In this document: one piece after another, positions 51,793-62,742 of the stretch | Numbering within the stretch: the stretch's first letter is position 1 | Layout: each line of letters begins with the position of its first letter | Source: Apostichopus japonicus | Lineage: Eukaryota; Echinodermata; Holothuroidea; Aspidochirotida; Stichopodidae | Reading direction: 5' to 3' | Assembly (NCBI RefSeq): GCF_037975245.1 | Contig: NC_092580.1 | Coordinates: forward strand, 26,272,501-26,336,500 | DNA length: 64,000 nucleotides | Notes under the pieces: model-generated | What the model was told of the DNA's origin: nothing | The model's database searches: none | The model's input: only the letters and a program-made list of their open reading frames with translations | Program-made: the position numbers and the translations under genes

Positions 51793-52559
51793 GAAGAAGG
51801 CTAGGTCGATCCATCATGAAACATTTTTTCTTCAAAGATGCGATATTTACACATGGGTTATGCCTATATAAAATGGAAGAGGCCAGAGGGTGGAACATAT
51901 AAGATGTACGGAGTAGATGTGTTACTCCTTTTCCCAAGCACTTCCCACCCGCCTGCCATAGCTAACTAATACTGAAGTGGTTTTGTTTAAGATTTCATCT
52001 AAATTATGTCAAAGAGATTCTAAAACCTGTTGAGAATCTGTCTTTCCTGCCTCATTGAGAAACTAAGAGGAATTTTAAAAGTACAAAAAGCAAAGATCAG
52101 TAGCAACAATAACTTCTAAGTGTTATATCCAATAAATTCCAAACTGACAAACGTACATAAACGCTGTAGTGAATGCATGTATATAAAGTACACTCCAAAT
52201 GAAATTATGGCATCATAAAAACTTCCAAATTTTCCCATCTGATGATGATGATGCATATTAACTACTAAATACAAGGCAGCTGTGCAATTATTATAGATGC
52301 TGGGTAGTATATTTTCCAAGAGGGAAATTAATGAATATTATTGACGACACAAATAGTATATATGTAGACTTCATTGCACTGTTATTTACATGTAAGCATC
52401 ACACTTTCACTACATGATATGATGTCAAATGAATACCACCATGTCTTGTTATTTGCTATAGGTTACCAGCTTAAAACTACAGCTCTCTATTCCTTAGCAG
52501 AGGTTACATCACATTGTGCATTGGAATGGATATAATGTAAAGGAGGGCATATAGTCATT

Positions 52560-53047
52560 GACCCTGCAGTTGGGAATGACCTTAGAAATATAATGACGTT
52601 CATATTACGAAAGATCGCTAGTTCATTTCAAAACTTTATTCCAATGCTGGCCAATAGATTTGTTAAATTATTGTTGTTGTATTATTCCTATATAGTTGGG
52701 AATGACCTTAGAACTACTGTATAATGATGTTCATATTATGAAGGAGCTAGTTCATTTCAAAACTTTATTCCAAAGCAGGCCAATAGATTTGTTATATTAT
52801 TGTTGTTGTATGATTCCTGGGAATGATCTTAGAACTGTAATGACATTCATATTATGAAGGAGCTAGTTCATTTCAAAACTTTATTCCAAAGCAGGCCAAT
52901 AGATTTGTTAAATTATTTTGTATGATTCCTGTATAGTTGGGAATGACCTTAGACCTATAATGATGTTCATATTATGAAGGAGCTAGTTCGTTTCAAAACT
53001 GTATTCCAATGCATGCCAATAGATTTCTTATATTGTTGTTGTATGAT
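52560..53047 (+). repeat. Four tandem copies of a ~120-126-bp unit
   Basis: GGGAATGA starts at 52572, 52698, 52819 and 52939. Each copy has CCTTAGA, GTTCATATTA, CTAGTTC, TTTCAAAACT, GCCAATAGATTT and GTTGTTGTAT in the same order. Copies look about 90 percent identical. Confidence 0.92.
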
Positions 53048-54771
53048 GGGAAGGAAATGTAACTTATCAAGTTTCTTAACCAATCAGATATCTTGACCAA
53101 AAGCGATTTGTTATTACACATCTGTTTTTTGATAAAAGGCCTTAAGAATAGCTGATGCTAATTTAAATTGAAATTAATTTCTTAAATAATTGAATAATTA
53201 AATATTTAAATAGATTAGTATATTCATGTACTAGAATGAATAAAATCAAGTTTGTTTAAAGATACATGATAGTTTAAGTTGTGAAACTTTTCTTTATTTC
53301 AATCGTGTTTACAGTTTGATACTGTTGCAATATCTTATGCATTAATAGTTACACATGACACAATAGATTTGATTCTGTGATAAATAAACTTAAAAAATAT
53401 GTCCATATTGATATTGTTTACATAGTTGACTAAATTTCACAATTTTGTCTCTGTTACTGTCGTGTAAAAGAAATTTCAAGAAAGTAATATTCATGAAAAA
53501 TATTAACAAATCAATGAAAATAGCAGGCTTAACATATTGATAACAATGACAAGTTTATACAGAATAATATAAATAAAACTAGTTAAATAAAATAAGTGAA
53601 AAAATTGAAACAAATCTCCTATAAAACAAAACAAATAATTTTAAACATAGAAAGTGAAGAATGAAAGCAAAGTGCAATAGCAGATAACATTAATAAAAAT
53701 TCACTGTAAAGAAAAAAGAAAAAATTTCTGTAAAGAAAAAAGTAAAAAAAAATCAGTAATAGTAGAAATATAGCACAATTTAATAGTGATCACTTAAGTT
53801 TTGGAAAATAAAAAAAAACATGATCTGCCTATTAGTCTTTTTCTTTACTGAGAACCGAAGCAGAAATAAAGTGGCAGGCCATATGGTTTAGAGTAACTGT
53901 ACCGCAACCATCTAATTGCTTCCTTACAATACAAGACCGGATTAATGAAGGATCATAGTCACGATCGCACTTTTGCAAAACAAGTAATAAACTGGTCAGT
54001 ATTGCTTCATAGAGCAGATCACACTATAGTATTATACCCACCTTAAAGGGATACATCACATTGCCATTTATGTTTCAGTTCATGCTGCATAATATTGTAC
54101 AAGACGTCATTTAAATTATGACCTGTTTACATTAAACATGCAAGAAAAAAACACCAACAGATATACCTTTAAAGTTTGATATAAAAGTAGGTTAACATCT
54201 GGCAGAAAAAATAACTATATGAAATTAAGAAATTGGTCATGGATGGTGTCTGTAGTTGTACAGTAGATAATGTCATAATTATACTTATCATCTCTAGAGA
54301 CTCAAGCATTAATATCTGATGCTGCATGTTGACGTTTGTTGATTTTGTGTCTAAGTTTCAATAAATAATTAAGTGTTTGTGACGCAGGTTCACTGACAAA
54401 TAATTCTAAGACATTGGCTTAAGGATTATGTAACTGGCATGTAGATAATACACAAAAGGTTTGAATTCAAATAAACTCGCCGAGAATTCAATGCTTTATC
54501 TTTTCCAATTGTTAGTTGAAAAATTTGTCTTGAGGTGTACTTAAAATATTTAGTCCTTATAGATTCACAGTAGCTGATGTGATTCAAATTTCATAAATAT
54601 TCATGATCTTCCTCCACCTAAGTTTAATGTCCTGAAAACTTCTGAAAACTGAAAAAAATCTTATTTTTGGGGAGGTCGGGCCAAAATATTTCATTAATAT
54701 CGGTTGCTTTGTGACCTATGATTTCGGTTACAGTTGAGGAAAATTCTGCTACCGGCCTTTCAATTCCATCT

Positions 54772-54785
54772 GTTGCCATGGCAAC
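54772..54785. promoter_or_regulatory. Perfect RFX X-box palindrome
   Basis: GTTGCCATGGCAAC is a 14-bp perfect palindrome identical to the optimal X-box bound by RFX-family factors, which in animals control ciliary genes and are neuronal regulators. It sits in a CpG-containing patch (54740-54800). Function is inferred from the motif alone. Confidence 0.55.
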
Positions 54786-55279
54786 AAAGACGTAACGTAA
54801 ATTTCTTAATTACTGTCGCATTGGATATTTTACAATACGTCCATATTTAGATCATTGTAATAAAGAGTTCAGATCTGCTACTAAGCTTATAACCATAGCA
54901 GTTACATATAGCTCTTTACTTAATTGCATGCATACATCATCTTCATACAAAATTTGACATAACCACAAAATTTGTTAAGCTCGGTAACTCTGATAAGTAC
55001 ATTAAGTGATATTATACTACTTCTTCTTCGTTGACTACATTTGTTTCTCAATCACCAATTATGAGAAGCCATTATAGTCACAGGATGAGTCCACAATCCT
55101 CACATGCATCCATCAACATTCACTAAAAGCTGCATTCATTACCGAATAATTCCTCATCTCCGCTGTCGCGCAATGACGATAAGCTTTTGAATAAAGCAAT
55201 CTATTGCTGAAGTCAGACTTTGTATAAAGTGCTTGTTTATCATTAGAGGATTCTTCTGCTTGTCAACCATCTTGAATAT

Positions 55280-55605
55280 CTGAAACTATGATGATTATTA
55301 TCAGGTTTAAAAAAGGATATCAGCTAAACAAACTAACCATCATCATCATTATTATCATTGGTCGATGTGAGAGAGGTCGTGATAAACAACTTCTAACGGC
55401 TACATTAAGAAAAAAGTCTGATTCCATGTGGGATTTTACACAATTTTTTATGTGACTAACATCACTATCTGAAACTATGATCATTATTATCAGGTTTAAA
55501 GGAGATCAGTGAAACAAACAAACCATCATCACCATTATTATCATTGGTCATTGTGAGAGAGGTCGTGATAAACAACTTCTAATGGCTAATTAAAAGTCTG
55601 AATCC
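55280..55605 (+). repeat. Tandem duplication, offset 189 bp
   Basis: CTGAAACTATGATNATTATT starts at 55280 and 55469; both copies contain TCAGGTTTAAA, ACCATCATCA, ATTATTATCATTGGTC, GAGAGAGGTCGTGATAAAC and AACTTCTAA. The second copy is shorter by some small deletions. Confidence 0.9.
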
Positions 55606-55663
55606 AGAGGGCTTTAATGACATTTCCTGCTTTTAGTTAAATTTTATTTTATGGGGTCCTCAA

Positions 55664-55683
55664 GGGGGGGGGGGGGTGGGGGG
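55664..55683 (+). other. G-rich tract
   Basis: G13-T-G6 followed by CGATCGC. It can form a G-quadruplex in principle. Confidence 0.6.
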
Positions 55684-57578
55684 CGATCGCTCCCTCACCT
55701 GGCTACCTCCCTGGGATGGAAACAATAGCAGACCCTGTAACTCATATGCATGTTGTACGTAACAATATCAGACTCTCTAACTCATATGCATGTACCTAAC
55801 ACATGTTTTATGAAGTAGATTATGAAGTTTTTCAACTAGTTTATTTCTTCTTGTTTTGCAATAACACTAGATTCTAAATAGTTGGTAATGGAAAGAGACC
55901 CTCTAGTTCTATCGTTATCAATCAGTCACTTTTACAAACCATCAAACAGAATTCTAAAAAAAAATTCCCATCTGACTTAATTACATATTAGAGAAAGGGC
56001 CTTCAAAACTTGGAGGACAAAACTTTTTGGTTAGGATTACACAGTGTTCAATAGAGTCCAGCTTACTACCACAATTTACCAGCAACATTAGTAGCTTCAT
56101 AATAAGTATGACATATACAGTATCAGAAATAATTCAAACCCTTCACTGAAATGTGATTAATTATTCATATATGTTGTGTAATAAATCTGTGGGTTCGTAA
56201 TTAATCTCTCTTCAATATGAAATTTACTGATAATCAGATCAGTATATCATTTCACAAAGAGTAAAATTTCTTTATTTATCAAAGCTTGAGAAAGTCTGTT
56301 TTTCCCCCCAACTCCAAGCCTTTCTTTGTATCCTAGTATGAGCTGTAACACATTTATATCTAAAGTATAACAAGACCTAACCATAAATTCTCAACTATTT
56401 ATTACAACATTGTATTGTTAGGTTTTTAAACATTCTCGATTACAATGTTACAGAACATCTATTGCCTTTTTCCTTTTGTTCATATATGGTACGCTTTAAC
56501 ACAGTGGAACATGATAAACACAATTTGTAATGGTACAATGCATTACCACCTATTTGTTAGTTTATTTCTATTTTGTCCGAAGAACAAAGAAATGTTTCAA
56601 TATTAAACATTAAACAATTAACTAACGAGTCATAATATCAAGAAGTCCTAACATATATCTGTGATTCTACGTCATTCTCAGAAATAATGTTACACAACTC
56701 GTTATGTTTGATCTCTCTTCTGTATACACAGGTCGAAAATCCAGGCATTACTTTTTCCTTCTGAGAAACAGCTAAGAAATATCTTTCCATAATGAAGCCG
56801 AAGGGTTTTTCCATTACGAATGATAAATCTTTAGAGATTTGGATATTATGACAAAGATTATAAGTAGTTCACAAAAAAATGACAGGATAAACGAAGAAAA
56901 TCTAGGGATTTGACTTTCAACGAGAAAGAAAAATAACCAGGGGCGGACAGTCACTGCTCCTTCATTAAGTTCTGAATCCTGGACTTTTTTGGTTTTCTTG
57001 CCCAGGTTCAATTAACTGCAAACATATTTAACAGCAAAATTAGAGTCAGAACGGACTTGTTTACAATGACGTAACTCGACTTCTTTTTACAAGTTGCGAG
57101 TTGCAATTAAACGAACGATATCAGTTATTAAACCATCGATGGGTACTACTGGATGGAATCTGCCGTATGTATTTAGTTCTTGTTTGTGATTGGAGAATGT
57201 TACTTTGAACGTTAAACTGACCGTTATGATATGATCATATAGAATCTCCATTAATTTTGCTTTCCAATAAACTCAAGCGAAATATAATCATGGAGTGTTC
57301 AGAGTATGGTTTATAAGATTGTGGAAATTGTTAAATTGGTCAAAACTGCTTTTAATTGGATCATTGATCATGGATTTTATTTCTTGGTTGAAAACCACCA
57401 GATGGTGTATAATATGGTATACAGAGAAAAAGCTTTCAACTACCAAATTATCTGGCATGTCATATTGTTTTCATGCAGTGAAGGGTTGGACATTTTGTTA
57501 GGATGGAGTTATAGGTTAACGTTAATCAGATTTTGAGTTGGTTAGCATCATGATTGATCTGTAGATACTGCAAGTACC

Positions 57579-58229
57579 CAAGGGCGGCGGAAGCACTTTT
57601 AATCTGGGGGGGCACCGACATCAAAGGGCACTTTGCAGAAATTCGATTGGACTGATGTAGCCTTATATTTAGTACCCTTTATAACTCTTATTGTATTATC
57701 TTATTTGCGTACACACATCACTCCAACCCCCGCCCCCCCCCACTCCTTCAAGTAAAATATGCATACTAGCACTGCAATATCCAATGTGCAATTTGGGAAG
57801 CAAGGTACAAGTTTTCTATTGAGACAAAATGAGGTGAAATCATGCTAGTTGCTAATGTAGGAATCTTCCGAATTAGAGTTTATTTCTTGTTAATATCTTA
57901 ACAAATTGTTTCCATTCGAAATAGCTTTGAGTTTGACCCACATAAATTCATTAAAAGTCAGGGGCGTAGCCGGGATTTGCAAAGTTGTATGCACGACTAT
58001 CTGAGCGGAGCGCCACCATCGGTTGGCGCGGAGCGTACAAGAAAAATTTTGGTTTTACAAACCCCTCAGATGGCCGGAAACGGCCCTTCCCGAGTGTTCA
58101 TTCTGGTTCCCTGGCCTCTCGCTAACTTGAGACACCTCAATTTTTATGTAGAAAAAGGGCACATTTTTAACCCTGAGGAAAAGTGGGGGGGCACGTGCCC
58201 CCTGTGCCCCCCCGGTTCCGCCGCCCTTG
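57579..58229. mobile_element. Non-autonomous hAT-like DNA transposon, 651 bp
   Basis: The left end is CAAGGGCGGCGGAAGC and the right end on the minus strand is CAAGGGCGGCGGAACC, so 15 of 16 bases match. The flanks carry CAAGTACC at 57571-57578 and 58230-58237, an 8-bp target-site duplication; extending the match by one base on each side is also possible. CA-start termini and 8-bp duplications indicate the hAT superfamily. The interior is GC-rich toward the right end with C and G tracts, and includes CAGGGGCGTAGCCGGG at 57959-57974, which resembles the terminus of another hAT-type short element and may mark a nested or chimeric origin. No transposase is encoded; two overlapping open frames on opposite strands are shadows of the GC-rich interior. 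Confidence 0.82.
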
Positions 58230-58339
58230 CAAGTACCCCGTACGCACAAAATAGTCCGGCTTAGCATTGTCTGATGTATAGGTCTACAAAGGAATAAGGA
58301 CCTCCCTTTACTGGTTTCGAACCTCAACACAAGCAGTGT

Positions 58340-58410
58340 CCATTATAAGCCCAGTTGGTTGGAGCGAGCCCAATATAGAGTGAGACAGGTTCGAATCCCG
58401 GTGGAGGCTG
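58340..58410 (+). repeat. tRNA-derived sequence with A and B boxes (SINE or tRNA relic)
   Basis: TAAGCCCAGTTGG at 58346-58358 resembles the pol III A box, and GGTTCGAATCC at 58388-58398 is a perfect B box. Their starts are 42 bp apart, close to the 44 bp of a tRNA gene. The ends do not form a convincing acceptor stem and the middle lacks a clear anticodon arm, so this is more likely the head of a tRNA-derived SINE or a decayed tRNA than a working tRNA gene. It begins about 110 bp past the end of the 651-bp hAT-like element. Confidence 0.6.
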
Positions 58411-59420
58411 GAAGTTATGTACTTTTCCATATTCTCCAAGTCATTGCCATTTACATCAATTGAAATGCTGAGAAGTGTCTGTCTTTGATCGGTTAAAAAG
58501 AAATCATATTTTTTGGGAATAATTTATATATTTGACAAAAATGTGCGAAAAGGCTTGAATTAGCTTCATTGCACTATAATAGTAACATATACATTATATC
58601 TGGGGGGAAAAAAAAAAAAAACTTCTCCTTTCAACTGGAATTTTTTATCTTTTCATAATGTCAATGCTGTTAACTTAAAGCTTTATCAGCATTTGTTACA
58701 AAAGAAATCTGGTTTTTTTCCCCCTTTCTACCTGAAAGCCAGGATCTGCAGGTAGAAAACACTTTATAAAAACATCATCAATTTCCATGGCAACGAACAT
58801 CACGTCACTTCATGAATAAAGTAGTCTGCAAAAGAGAGATTTTACATATTGAGGCACATTACTTCCTTACAATTGCTGTTTTTTTATGTTTATCTTTAAA
58901 ATTCAAACTAATTCAAATTAAAGCTCTCTAGAGCAATACATAGTGTAATATGCCATAAACAGAGATTGTTAAACAGCTCGCAAATGACAAAACATTTAGT
59001 TTCAAGCAGAGTTGAGATCATATATCCATTAAGGAGGACAACTGTAGACAATTTCCAAGCATCAAAATCGTTTGATATTTAGTTGAGAACAAGAATTTCT
59101 GAAGACATGGACTTATACAGGGAAAGATACACAGATTACTTGACTATAACCCATAACCCTTCGTGTAAACTCTGTTTTGGGTGAACATAATTATGCAATT
59201 AACTAGAGTATTTTATACCTACCCTGCTAGGTAGCAGGTTTATAAATTGTGGGCATGATTAAAACCCTACAGGCTAATAATACAGGCAATATATAGCTTT
59301 TAATTGGCCCCCACTCAATTCTTTAATAGGACCCTTTAATGTGCAGATACGTACAAGAGATTGAGAGTGGTTTTGGTGATGATCAAATCAATCACCCATT
59401 TTTGGCATTGCATTTTTGGA

Positions 59421-59446
59421 GGGGGGGAGGGGGAGGGGGGAGGGGG
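59421..59446 (+). other. Strong G-quadruplex motif
   Basis: G7-A-G5-A-G6-A-G5: four long G runs separated by single A loops, the most stable type of G-quadruplex design. Confidence 0.75.
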
Positions 59447-61485
59447 AATGCAGCAAATATGATAATTTCATAACTTTTAATTCATTTTGACAATTATCCG
59501 ATAGATCCAGAAATTCTGTACTTTTTTGGAGGCCTGGAATGTATTGAAAATTGTGAGTAAAATCTGCTAAAACAGACCTTAAATTGCTTTTCTTTTTGTA
59601 TTTTTTTTGTTTCTGTTCTTAAACATAAACCTTCAATTGGATATATAACATCTGTAAAGAAATGTTAGGCCCCCCCCCCCCATTGCAATAGCCTTTAGAC
59701 CCTTGACAGGGCTTATTCTGCCTCTCAGGGTTGTGATCTGGTTTCCAACAATTTCCCAAATGATGAGTAAAGTCCTTAAGTTTCTCGACTGGAGTCGGAC
59801 TTCAATTTTAAAACATATGACCTAACACTTTTAAAGTTTAGGGACCGTACCCACAGAGTCCGATGATGATACCCGGAAAAGAAAAACATTATAACAGCCT
59901 ATAAAATTTATGCAGCTAGGGGAATATAGACAACATTAAAACGATACTTTATGCATGGGAGGAGGCCGGCCGGGAGGTGCCTGTCTGAATGATACCATAT
60001 TGACACCATTCTTTGACGCTCCCAGGTTCTGCTGTTGCATCACATTCCCCCCTCTGACTGATTGCTGCCCCCCTCCCCTGTGCTTCTTCCCCTAGGCTGT
60101 TATACATCCTACCTATTACATATAATTTCCAACTTTGCAACAGACAACGGATACAAGTTATTAAGTTAATGCATAAATTTTGAGTTATTTACCATATACA
60201 GCTGTGTATAAATAGCGGAATTCAAGTAAACTAGTACCATACAAATTATTTATACAAAGTATCTAATTCTGTTTGGATGCACTATTATGTAGTAATTACA
60301 TATAGCTTCACTTCATACAGATGTCCCTAACACTCCCCAGCGGTGATGCATATCACACATGTTCACATGCATGAAACAGAACAGTAACACCTAGACGAAC
60401 CCTGCAAAATGATGCATAGAAGAATTTTACTTCAATCTTGTAATAATTGTCTTCATTACGTGCATGTCGAGACGATAAACCATTAACTGTACGTTAATAG
60501 TGCGATAATTCAACAGGGCAGAGGCGTTGCTGATATAGAGAACCAACAGGAGTTGAAATTGGGTAGATCCAGGAAGAGAATTAACAAATATTTTGCTCTG
60601 TCTTGTGGGCAAACTACAAAAACTTGAGTGACAAGCTGTTTCTTCTTTCCATATTGCTGACAAAAAAATTAAACGTTGTTGAACATCATCAATGGAACAA
60701 AGTTCCTTATTGCTGTAGTTCTTGCAAAGAAAAATATCAAAAAAAAATGACATAACTGATATCCAGAATACTGATGCATTTTTTGATCAATACTTGTTTG
60801 CAAATCATTGGCAACTTTTTTTCCCCCATATAATATTTTGTTTGCAATGGAAATCTGAATAATCTGCACAACTTTTAAAAAGGATAAACTGACTTGAACA
60901 CTATCGGTAGCAATTTAAAACACAGCAGATGTTAGCAGTCGCAGATCCAGTGGGGATAAGGGGGAGGGCGGGGGGGGAACTAAATTTTTCAACCCCACAC
61001 AAAGAAATGAAAGAACATTATTAGCAGAGCCTTGCATTTAGACCCAATTATTGACCTTTCTTAAATCCTGAGAATTCACCAATTTTACTTTCTACATTTT
61101 TTTTGAGGTACCAAGCTTACCATCAACATGGGAGTCAGCCTCAACTATATCCAATTAATGACCCCACCCTTTCCATGGTTTAAATCCTGCTCAGAAAAGA
61201 ATTTCTTGTAAGTTGTAAAACAATGTTCAAATTTCTTGTTCATATATGAGTCACTTTCGTGGATAACTGAATTTGTTGCCAACAAACACTCATAAATGGT
61301 TACATTAGTAATATGAGACGAAATATCGTACGTCATCAGTGAGATTTTAGACTCATTAATTCCAGCCAATTTGAAGACTAGTAATTTTGATCCTTACAAT
61401 AATAACCGTAAGTACATCATATGGAAAATATCTGTATTTGTCTCATTAAAAAAAAAAAAAATCTTTTTATCAATAGTTTCCACCG

Positions 61486-61499
61486 GTTACCATGGTAAC
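61486..61499. promoter_or_regulatory. Perfect RFX X-box palindrome
   Basis: GTTACCATGGTAAC is a perfect 14-bp palindrome and a high-affinity RFX-type X-box. A weaker relative, ATTTCCATGGCAAC, is at 58781-58794. Confidence 0.55.
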
Positions 61500-61868
61500 A
61501 AAGTACCTTCAAATTTGAAATGATCCAATCCAAGCCTTTTCCTTTAACTGTTTATCTGTTCCCAGACCGTTTAATATTTGATATGCAGGATATTTTGGGC
61601 TATAGCATGCTGTTGGGATTTAACATTGAAACTAATAACAATGTCATGAAGATCTCAATCCTTTACAACTGCAGGAGAAAATGAAATAAGACTTCGGTGA
61701 TTTGTCTACTTTTAACGATTCTTAATTATGTAAAATTCTATCAGATTTGTAAGACTGAAAGTGGAGTTGAAATCTTGGTGTGGATTTTGTCACTATAAAT
61801 AGACCAGCTTATATTTTCTACTGATCTATGAACCCCAAAATGTTAAGTTAATTTTGAGTAGATTTAAC

Positions 61869-62120
61869 ATGCTAAGTTTTGAGCAAATATAATTTATACA
61901 TGAAAAGTTTACTAAAAAATAACCTCAAAATAAAATAACACTGTTAGCAAACTGCTTATCCACTAGAGAGCCTGTGTAGGAGAATGTGTAAAAGTAAGTT
62001 GGCCTGACGTTTCGATCCTAGCAGGATCTTCTTCAAAGGCTAAAAAAAAATGCTAAGTTTTGAGCAAATATAAATTTATACATGAAAAGTTTACTAAAAA
62101 ATAACCTCAAAATAAAATAA
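61869..62120 (+). repeat. ~70-bp direct repeats flanking a 111-bp insert
   Basis: ATGCTAAGTTTTGAGCAAAT starts at 61869 and 62050, and both copies run about 70 bp to AACCTCAAAATAAAATAA with a single-base indel between them. The 111 bp between (61939-62049) contains the GATCCTGCTAGGATC motif on the minus strand and ends in an A run. This is either a very long target-site duplication around an insertion or a tandem duplication. Confidence 0.85.
62003..62039 (-). repeat. GATCCTGCTAGGATC repeat, hammerhead-like (possible Penelope-like relic)
   Basis: On the minus strand: GCCTTTGAAGAAGATCC, TGCTA, GGATCGAAACGTCAGGC. A 6-bp stem GATCCT/AGGATC sits between GAAGA and GAAA, and the outer GCCT pairs with AGGC, the layout of a minimal hammerhead ribozyme (stem I, CUGANGA, stem II, GAAA, GUC). 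Hammerhead-like motifs of this type are known from Penelope-like elements and retrozymes. Here the first core base is T instead of C and there is no loop for stem III, so activity is not expected. Confidence 0.45.
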
Positions 62121-62718
62121 AACTAAAAAATAACCTGTTAAAACTCCCCCTGCTGTCTTACATCCCATATAAAGGCCTATTCCTTTTAACCCCAAAAGTT
62201 GACCTCCAATTCCATCTTTATATCACTAAGCTTTCAAACATGTAAAAGATAGTCAATTTACTACATCAAATATAAAAATCTTTTTACAACTTTAATGTTC
62301 AAACACATGTTTGTGTGTAATCAGCTGAATAAAATGAGATGCAACTTAATATGATGGATTTCCATGAATTTTGTCCCTTTTATACAAAATTCGAGACACT
62401 ATGAAAGCAAATTAGTTTAAGTTTCCCTGCAGTTCTTATTAATCATTCGTTTGCATATATAATTATAATAATAGCCATCTTGATGGTTACACAGCCTGAT
62501 CACGAGAAGACTAAATTAAAACGTTTAAACATGGTTTTGATATTTTGAGCAAAGAATTTGGGGATATTATATATACATGTGCTATTGATTGTGAACACAG
62601 CATACTTACATGACACAGATGACATTAATAATGGCACATATTTTGGTTAAGGATATTTCTTTTCTTTGGGCTGTGGGACCCATCCAAAAGCTGTGGAAAG
62701 GGGACCAAAGACATTTAC

Positions 62719-62742
62719 TGGGGAGGGGGGTGGGGTGGGGGA
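62719..62742 (+). other. G-quadruplex-type tract
   Basis: GGGG-A-GGGGGG-T-GGGG-T-GGGGG: four G runs with one-base loops. Confidence 0.65.

Noticed and set aside
57295-57536. Two overlapping + strand frames rich in Trp, Leu and Ile
   Set aside because: Two frames open at once with no splice context; looks like chance in AT-rich DNA.
57977-58330. Overlapping 95- and 91-codon open frames on opposite strands
   Set aside because: They lie in the GC-rich interior of the 651-bp hAT-like element, where stop codons are scarce by composition.
58340-58410. Functional tRNA gene
   Set aside because: A and B boxes are present, but no acceptor stem or anticodon arm can be drawn with confidence.
60427-60753. 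108-codon open frame on the minus strand
   Set aside because: No motif or family resemblance and no supporting signals; overlaps another open frame on the same strand (60669-60869).
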